Below, one piece after another: positions 1-4,225 of a stretch of 6,179 nt of DNA. A program made the translations under genes and the position numbers. The notes beneath the pieces are model-generated. The model worked only from the letters and a program-made list of their open reading frames with translations, did no database searches and was not told where the DNA came from. Each line of letters opens with the position of its first letter. The first letter of the stretch is position 1. The stretch lies in NCBI GenBank assembly GCA_028693695.1, contig JAQUUV010000126.1, positions 1 through 6,179 on the forward strand, written 5' to 3'. This DNA comes from Syntrophomonas sp. (GTDB taxonomy: Bacteria > Bacillota > Syntrophomonadia > Syntrophomonadales > Syntrophomonadaceae).

Positions 1-386
1 GCAATATTATCTACAATGTTAAAAATATTAGAATTAAAAAGCGTAATAGGAATATTTAATTGCTCACAATTACTGATCAATAATTTCCTGATATTCTCAT
101 GATAGCCGGGATCCATCGCAATAAACTCTAATTCAAAATTGCGATTACCATGACAGTGGAGCTCTTGAAACAATTTCGCCATAAGGGTACTGTCTTTACC
201 CCCCGAGACAGCCACCGCAATTTTATCCCCATCTTCAATTAAATTAAAATCCTTGATTGCCTTTACAAACTTTGACCATATTGGTTTTCTATACTTAGTA
301 ATAATACTTCGTTCAATTTTTGGCAGCTCTGATCTATCTTCTTCTGGAATCAAGGCTTGACAACCAGTGCCTGCAATTTTGCCCAT
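1..386 (-). CDS. TtcA-like PP-loop ATPase, N-terminal part (runs off left edge)
   Basis: This is a member of the PP-loop (N-type) ATP pyrophosphatase superfamily, most like the TtcA branch, which activates a tRNA base with ATP and inserts sulfur (2-thiocytidine at position 32). Only the first 128 residues are visible; the frame is open at the window edge. The PP-loop is clear: the segment KIAVAVSGGKDST has S-G-G-K-D-S at residues 61-66, which binds the ATP pyrophosphate. Before it lies an ERSIITKYRKPIWSKF segment (25-40) that I associate with clostridial TtcA-like proteins. MDPGYHE follows the loop. The Cys pairs that would bind an iron-sulfur cluster lie further on and cannot be checked. The start is ATG at 386-384, with GAGG (394-397) seven bases upstream. 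The stop of the preceding small frame ends one base before this ATG, which suggests translational coupling. The family is certain; the exact substrate is inferred. Confidence 0.85.
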   Translation of the reverse strand, partial: MGKIAGTGCQALIPEEDRSELPKIERSIITKYRKPIWSKFVKAIKDFNLIEDGDKIAVAVSGGKDSTLMAKLFQELHCHGNRNFELEFIAMDPGYHENIRKLLISNCEQLNIPITLFNSNIFNIVDNI

Positions 387-387
387 C

Positions 388-509
388 TTAGTGCCTCACT
401 TTTATAAAAATAAATTCCCCTAAACTTCTAAGCGACCGGGTAATCACAACCCATAGTATAAACCATTCCAGTAGTTTTAGCAGCCCCGCGTTAATGTTGC
501 TTGCTTCAT
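388..509 (-). pseudogene. Small hydrophobic protein gene with an apparent -1 frameshift
   Basis: An excellent ribosome binding site (GGAGG, 515-519) lies five bases before an ATG at 509-507, but that frame reads only MKQATLTRGC before a TAA at 477-479. Slipping back one base in the GGGG run (484-487) enters a second frame that continues GLLKLLEWFILWVVITRS and on to the TAA at 388-390, one base before the ATG of the TtcA-like gene. Joined, this gives a protein of about 40 residues with one membrane-like or amphipathic helix followed by a basic tail. I do not recognise the family. The continuous frame can also be opened upstream at a GTG (573-571), giving 61 residues, but that start has no well-spaced ribosome binding site and overlaps the 86-residue gene by 38 bases. 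I therefore favour a frameshift in a G homopolymer, whether a real mutation, a sequencing error or programmed slippage. Confidence 0.45.
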
Positions 510-514
510 AATAA

Positions 515-519
515 CCTCC
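515..519 (-). promoter_or_regulatory. Ribosome binding site for the small frameshifted gene
   Basis: GGAGG, with a five-base spacer to the ATG at 509-507. It is among the strongest Shine-Dalgarno matches in the window, yet the frame it serves closes after ten codons. This is the main reason to think the small gene is broken or shifted rather than starting at the GTG at 573. It lies just beyond the stop codon of the 86-residue gene (536-538). Confidence 0.6.
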
Positions 520-535
520 ATTTACCAGCAAATAA

Positions 536-796
536 TTAAAACACAAAACGATAGCGTAATAATAAATTAGCACCCTTTTGAGTAAGCTTAGGCCCAGGCT
601 TTAACTGTTCCAAAATGTCTGCCTGTGGATCAAACTGTTCATTATCATCGTATGGGCTGATTAGACCTAAATCTAATAATGTCTTCAGATCCTCGATACC
701 ATTAGGGAAGTTTTTTAATATTTCTTCGAGAGGTACGTATTGAGTAGTATTGTGGGCATCAAACATCTTAAGCAGAGCAATTTTCGATTGATCCAT
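536..796 (-). CDS. Hypothetical protein, 86 residues, possible winged-helix fold
   Basis: I do not recognise this protein. It starts at ATG 796-794, with GGAG (806-809) nine bases upstream, and ends at TAA 536-538. It has no signal peptide or membrane segment and no Cys residues. The layout is an N-terminal helix (residues about 3-13), then VPLEEILKNF (21-30) and GIEDLKTLLDLGLISPY (33-49), an acidic Asp/Glu/Gln-rich loop, and a final KLTQKGANLLLRYRF. The order helix, helix, 'LLDLGLI', variable loop, 'LTQKG' resembles winged-helix proteins, in which the wing strands flank the loop and a 'LT.kG' segment starts the last helix. This is a resemblance only, and DNA binding is not shown. It sits 69 bases after the foldase gene and directly before the small hydrophobic frame, so it is probably co-transcribed with both. 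Confidence 0.75.
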   Translation of the reverse strand: MDQSKIALLKMFDAHNTTQYVPLEEILKNFPNGIEDLKTLLDLGLISPYDDNEQFDPQADILEQLKPGPKLTQKGANLLLRYRFVF

Positions 797-865
797 TTAC
801 CACAACTCCATCCTATATTTATCATCCTATCACTTCTTTATGATTAGGCTGTTAGGCTTCCGTTA

Positions 866-1765
866 TTATTGATTGACCAGGTTATTCTTGACGTCATACT
901 GTTGATATAAGTTTTGCATCCAACTGTCATATTCCTCGCCTATCTTTTTTTCAAGCAAAGCATCTCTTATTTCGGCTTTACTTTGTTCATAATTAGCTTC
1001 CTGGGCATCCTTTTTATCAACCAGCTTGATAATGTGGTAACCATATTCTGTCTGGACCGGATCACTAATTTCCCCAACTTTTAAAGCAAAAGCCGCTTTC
1101 TCAAATTCTATAGCCATTTGTTCACTCCCAAAAAACCCGAGATCTCCTCCATTTTCCTTCGTCCCAGGATCTGTTGAGTATTCTTTTGCTAATTGAGCGA
1201 AATCTCCACCGTCAACTAATTTTTGTTTAACCTCATTGGCTATTTCTAAACTATCCACCAAAATATGGCTGGCTTTCACCTGTTTTTCCTGGGCAAACGT
1301 TGCTTTGTTTTCTTCAAAATAAGCTTTAAGTTCCTCTTCAGTAATGGTAATCTGCGGTTCTAGGATTTTTTTCACTTTCAGATTGCTGATGATATCCTTT
1401 TTGACTTGATCCAATGTATAACCGCTGGTTGCCAATGCCTGATTAAAACCTTCTTCGCCTCCATACTGTTCGTAGTATTTGTCTATTTCCTTTTGAATGT
1501 CGTCATCAGATACTACGATATTCTGTTTTTTTGCTTCAAGTTCAACAATTTTTTCTGAAATTAGTGAATCCAAAACCTGCTTCCCACTTGACTGCACCAA
1601 TGCATCGTATAACTGATCTTTAGTGATCTTTTCCCCATTTACGCTGGCTATAACTTCATTCTTTGATTGCACTAATTGATAGCCAATAAAAAGCATTAAA
1701 ACTGTGCACAGAATTATAAAATAGGCTATTACCTGGCGCTTTATCTTTGGGTTTTTCCATTCCAT
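866..1765 (-). CDS. Membrane-anchored parvulin-type peptidyl-prolyl isomerase (PrsA/SurA-like foldase)
   Basis: This is an extracytoplasmic folding catalyst of the PrsA/SurA type, which isomerises X-Pro bonds and chaperones exported proteins. From the ATG at 1765-1763 it has 299 residues: a basic start (KNPKIKRQ), one membrane segment (about 12-32), a SurA-N-like chaperone region (about 38-150, opening with VIASVNGEKITKDQLYDAL), a PpiC/parvulin domain (about 161-250) and a helical C-terminal tail. Parvulin landmarks are KASHILV (His167), EYSTDPGTKENGGDLGFF, EFEKAAFAL, VGEISDPV and TEYGYHIIK (His244). Cys20 in the membrane segment is preceded by Ile-Ile-Leu, a poor lipobox, so an uncleaved anchor is more likely than a PrsA-style lipoprotein. 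A GTG four codons upstream (1777-1775) is possible, but AGGGGG is only one base from it. The ATG start is therefore preferred, though its own spacing of about 13 bases is long. Confidence 0.92.
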   Translation of the reverse strand: MEWKNPKIKRQVIAYFIILCTVLMLFIGYQLVQSKNEVIASVNGEKITKDQLYDALVQSSGKQVLDSLISEKIVELEAKKQNIVVSDDDIQKEIDKYYEQYGGEEGFNQALATSGYTLDQVKKDIISNLKVKKILEPQITITEEELKAYFEENKATFAQEKQVKASHILVDSLEIANEVKQKLVDGGDFAQLAKEYSTDPGTKENGGDLGFFGSEQMAIEFEKAAFALKVGEISDPVQTEYGYHIIKLVDKKDAQEANYEQSKAEIRDALLEKKIGEEYDSWMQNLYQQYDVKNNLVNQ

Positions 1766-1837
1766 TTTTCCAATCACACCCCCTAATATTTATGTGTTAT
1801 TCCAGCTATTCAACATGTCCACTACGTGTCAACCTGA

Positions 1838-1957
1838 TTAGCAAACCTTATATTTCTTATCTTTCCCCCTAAATAAACATTTAAAAATAATTTCTTGTTC
1901 CTCTTCTGGAATACCGGGTCCATCATCTCTTACATCAATTCTATTTTCTTCGTCCTG
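1838..1957 (-). pseudogene. Remnant of a histidine kinase ATPase (HATPase_c) domain
   Basis: A 39-codon open stretch between a TAG (1958-1960) and a TAA (1838-1840) encodes a typical piece of a sensor kinase catalytic domain. It contains ENRIDVRDDGPGIP, the G1 box, whose Asp-x-Gly-x-Gly binds the adenine of ATP. Seven residues after the Pro comes IFKCLFRGKDKK, matching the F box (IFERFYRG in intact kinases) at the usual spacing. The G2 box (G-x-GLGL), which should follow within about 10-15 residues, is missing because the frame ends at KYKVC. There is no start codon or ribosome binding site, and no N box or phosphorylated His region in frame upstream. It is therefore a dead fragment. It lies between a terminator and the foldase gene, which fits decay of a former gene there. 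Identification rests on motif match by eye. Confidence 0.7.
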
Positions 1958-2115
1958 CTATCTCTCTGATTTATATTTCCCTGTCAAGACCAAAGCTAAC
2001 AGAATTATAAGTCAAATAATTATCAGGGAGATATGCAATTGACATGATATTCCACTTTATCCCCCACCGATTAGACAGAATCCGGCCAAATCAATACTTG
2101 ACGCATAATATTTGC

Positions 2116-2141
2116 AACAAAAAAAGCATCATTAAGATGCT
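2116..2141 (-). terminator. Rho-independent terminator after cheB
   Basis: On the minus strand AGCATC (2141-2136), loop TTAAT, then GATGCT (2130-2125) forms a perfect 6-bp stem, followed directly by a T run overlapping the stem end (complement of seven A at 2119-2125). It begins 35 bases past the cheB stop and is oriented to end the MCP-cheR-cheB transcript. The stem is short, so termination may be partial. Confidence 0.75.
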
Positions 2142-2176
2142 CGAGCTTAAATTCTATATTTCCTTATGTAAAATTA

Positions 2177-3211
2177 TTAGCGGTTTTTGAGTAGTACCCC
2201 TATGCTTTGCGGTATGCGTTCCAATGGAAGTTGTTTTTCTACTGCTCCTATTTCATAAGCTACCCTCGGCATCCCATAAACAACACAGGATTCTTGATCC
2301 TGACCGATGGTTCTGGCTCCGTTATTTCTCATAGCCAACAATCCTTTTGCGCCATCATTGCCCATACCGGTCAATATAACACCTATCGCTTTACTGCCCA
2401 CGTTTTCAGCCAGGGAATTAAAAAGCACATCTACCGATGGGCAGTGCCCATTCACTTTATCTCCCGTCATGCATTTTACCGTGTATCCACTCCCCGCCTT
2501 TTTAACTTGCATATGATAATCCCCAGGAGCGATTAGCACTTTGCCAGGTGTTACTCGATCACCGTTCTGGGCTTCCTTGACTTCGACGGAACATGTACTG
2601 TTCAATCTCTGGGCGTACATATTTGTGAAACCCGCGGGCATATGCTGGACTACAACGATTCCTGGTATATCCTTGGAAAAGGATTTAATCACCTGATAAA
2701 TAGCATCGGTCCCTCCTGTAGAAGCGCCTATACCAATAATGGTATGTATATCACCACGGTATACTTTGCTACCTGTTTCCCATAAATCTATATCTTTTTT
2801 CCAGTGCGCGACTTTGGCGGTTGAGGCTATTTTTATCTTGATAATTAGTTCATTAATTAGAGATTGTAGTGTTTCAGCCTTGGTAACAGTAGGTTTGGGA
2901 ACAAAATCTACTGCTCCGGCGTTTAGTGCATCAAAAACATTTTCCGTCAGAGCACTAATTATAACTACCGGGATTGGATGCTGGGGCATCAGCCGACGCA
3001 GAAATTCAATCCCATTCATTCTAGGCATTTCAATATCAAGGGTCATAACATCTGGTTCAAATTCTAAAATCTTATCTCTGGCCTGAAATGGATCTGAGGC
3101 TGTAGCTACAACGTCAATCATAGGATCCATGGATAATCCTTGGGCTAGTGTTTCACGAAATAGAAAGGAGTCATCTACGATGAGGACTTTGATCTTCTTC
3201 ATAGCTGGCAA
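2177..3211 (-). CDS. cheB: CheB, chemotaxis response regulator and receptor methylesterase/deamidase
   Basis: CheB removes methyl groups from glutamates of MCP signalling helices, and often deamidates glutamines there, acting in the cytoplasm after phosphorylation by CheA. The 344 residues match the usual length. The receiver domain (about 7-125) has the acidic pair Asp13/Asp14, phospho-acceptor Asp59 (TLDIEMPRMNG), Ser86 and Lys106 (PKP). A linker of about 25 residues leads to the esterase domain (about 153-342), where the triad is visible: Ser164 in GIGASTGG, His190 in VVQHMP and Asp286 in LTGMGNDG. Nothing is missing, so it should be active. The start is TTG (3211-3209), nine bases after AAAGGGG at the end of cheR. 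An ATG three codons later (3202-3200) is also possible but its Shine-Dalgarno spacing is poor. It follows cheR after 6 nt, pointing to coupled translation, and a terminator lies just downstream. Confidence 0.97.
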   Translation of the reverse strand: MPAMKKIKVLIVDDSFLFRETLAQGLSMDPMIDVVATASDPFQARDKILEFEPDVMTLDIEMPRMNGIEFLRRLMPQHPIPVVIISALTENVFDALNAGAVDFVPKPTVTKAETLQSLINELIIKIKIASTAKVAHWKKDIDLWETGSKVYRGDIHTIIGIGASTGGTDAIYQVIKSFSKDIPGIVVVQHMPAGFTNMYAQRLNSTCSVEVKEAQNGDRVTPGKVLIAPGDYHMQVKKAGSGYTVKCMTGDKVNGHCPSVDVLFNSLAENVGSKAIGVILTGMGNDGAKGLLAMRNNGARTIGQDQESCVVYGMPRVAYEIGAVEKQLPLERIPQSIGVLLKNR

Positions 3212-3217
3212 AAATCC

Positions 3218-4030
3218 CTACCCCTTTCTATATACTGCCGGCATAACATACTTATAATTGGTATCACTTCGATTAAGGGCCTCAGAATGTCCAATGAACA
3301 AATAGCCGCCTGGTTCAGTATAATCATAAAAGCGGTTTATGATGTCATTTTTGGTGGCGTTATCAAAATATATCATTACATTGCGGCAGAAAATTACATG
3401 AAACTTCTTTTTAAAAGGGAATTCCTTATCCATGAGATTAAATCTTCTAAAGATAATTTCTTTTTTCAATTTGTCATTAACCTGATATTTATTGGTATCA
3501 ATTTTATTAAAATAGCTCAATCTCCAATTTTCAGGTAATGATTTCATCTCATCAGTATTATACATGCCTGCTTTGGCTTTTTCCAGAGCGCGGATGGAAA
3601 TATCCGTAGCCAGTATTCTTTTGTCCCAAATTGCCTTATCTTCCGCGAAGAAATCAGCAATGATCATAGCCAGGGTATAGGGCTCCTCTCCGCTGGAACA
3701 ACCTGCGCTCCATATTCGCAAATCCCTATTCTTAACCGTTGCCTTCAAATGAGGCAGTACCTGGTCTTTGAAAATACTAAAATGTTTATTCTCCCGCATA
3801 AAAAATGTATGGTTAGTTGAAATCTGGTCTATAACAGCTTTAATAACAGCTCCGCTTTTATCATTAAGCAAATAGTTGTAGTAAGATGAGTAGCTATTAA
3901 AGCCTTCCTCCCTTAATAACTTGTATAACCTTCCTTCAACCAGGTGTTTTTTCTTATTCAATGCTATTCCGCAATAGTCGTAAACATACTGATGCAACAG
4001 TTGTAATTCCTGCTCAGATATTGGAATCAT
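3218..4030 (-). CDS. cheR: CheR, SAM-dependent MCP glutamate methyltransferase
   Basis: CheR transfers methyl groups from S-adenosylmethionine to glutamates on chemoreceptor helices, which drives adaptation. The 270 residues cover the whole family. The N-terminal helical domain (1-70) carries the basic segment NKKKHLVEGRLYKLLRE, which in characterised CheRs faces the receptor. The catalytic domain has ISTNHTFFMRE (70-80), the SAM-binding motif WSAGCSSGEEPYTLAM (107-122), LATDIS with acidic Asp143, and IFCRNVMIYF (213-222). The beta-subdomain (about 173-199) is about three residues shorter than that of E. coli CheR as I recall it, lacking a Gly-rich loop. The start is ATG 4030-4028, with AAAGGA (4038-4043) seven bases upstream. 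It follows the MCP gene after 188 bases and precedes cheB by 6. Confidence 0.96.
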   Translation of the reverse strand: MIPISEQELQLLHQYVYDYCGIALNKKKHLVEGRLYKLLREEGFNSYSSYYNYLLNDKSGAVIKAVIDQISTNHTFFMRENKHFSIFKDQVLPHLKATVKNRDLRIWSAGCSSGEEPYTLAMIIADFFAEDKAIWDKRILATDISIRALEKAKAGMYNTDEMKSLPENWRLSYFNKIDTNKYQVNDKLKKEIIFRRFNLMDKEFPFKKKFHVIFCRNVMIYFDNATKNDIINRFYDYTEPGGYLFIGHSEALNRSDTNYKYVMPAVYRKG

Positions 4031-4058
4031 ATCATATTCCTTTCCAGTACACTGTCAA
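4031..4058 (-). promoter_or_regulatory. Candidate sigma-A promoter overlapping the cheR start
   Basis: TTGACA (4058-4053), a 16-base spacer and TATGAT (4036-4031) match the housekeeping consensus at 11 of 12 positions. However, the -10 element ends exactly where the cheR ATG begins, so transcription would start inside cheR codons 2-3 and could not express full-length CheR. It could supply cheB, or it may be chance created by the overlapping Shine-Dalgarno and start region. Confidence 0.3.
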
Positions 4059-4073
4059 CTCTAATTCTATATG

Positions 4074-4100
4074 TTATCGCCGGTCAAATTTCCGTATGAC
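4074..4100 (-). promoter_or_regulatory. Possible sigma-28 (motility) type promoter before cheR
   Basis: GGCGATAA (4081-4074) differs at one position from the flagellar sigma -10 consensus GCCGATAA. At the correct 15-base distance upstream is GTCA (4100-4097), only a half match to TAAA. A start site from it would leave a leader of roughly 35 bases before the cheR ATG, which is a sensible position. The weak -35 keeps confidence low. Confidence 0.25.
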
Positions 4101-4203
4101 TGCGTTGTCGTCAATCGCAATACATACAGTATTACTCAATCCTCCGCCTTGTCCTACAAAAATTTTCCTACGACGAATAACACACAGAATTAAGGTTGGC
4201 AGC

Positions 4204-4225
4204 GTACTAGCACCTTTTTTAGTAC
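4204..4225. repeat. Inverted repeat at the end of the MCP gene
   Basis: GTACTA (4204-4209) and TAGTAC (4220-4225) can pair as a 6-bp stem with a 10-base loop. It covers the MCP stop codon (4219-4221). On the transcribed strand no T run follows it, so it does not look like an intrinsic terminator, and transcription could continue into cheR. It could slow exonucleases or simply be chance. Confidence 0.35.

Larger units (their letters stand above)
1778..2176. other. Intergenic region between cheB and the foldase gene
   Basis: About 400 bases hold no intact gene on either strand. On the minus strand, in order of transcription, they contain the terminator after cheB (2116-2141), an unassigned 40-codon open stretch with no convincing homology (2090-1971), and a histidine kinase remnant (1957-1838). 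A perfect TTGACA hexamer at 1827-1832 lacks a good -10 partner. The foldase gene must be transcribed from a promoter in this region if the terminator works, but I cannot place it with confidence. No structured RNA is recognised. Confidence 0.7.

Noticed and set aside
388..573. Full 61-residue reading from a GTG start at 573
   Set aside because: AGG sits directly against the GTG, too close to act as a ribosome binding site, and the first 20 or so codons overlap the end of the 86-residue gene; the GGAGG-served ATG at 509 is a better origin for the product.
1804..1832. TTGACA at 1832-1827 as a promoter for the foldase gene
   Set aside because: The -35 hexamer is perfect, but at 17 bases the partner is ATAGCT and at 18 bases TAGCTG, both poor -10 elements. 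A promoter is expected in this interval, but this pair is not convincing.
2207..3086. Long plus-strand open frames opposite cheB
   Set aside because: They lie antisense to a complete, motif-rich CheB and show no family features; they are by-products of its codon use.
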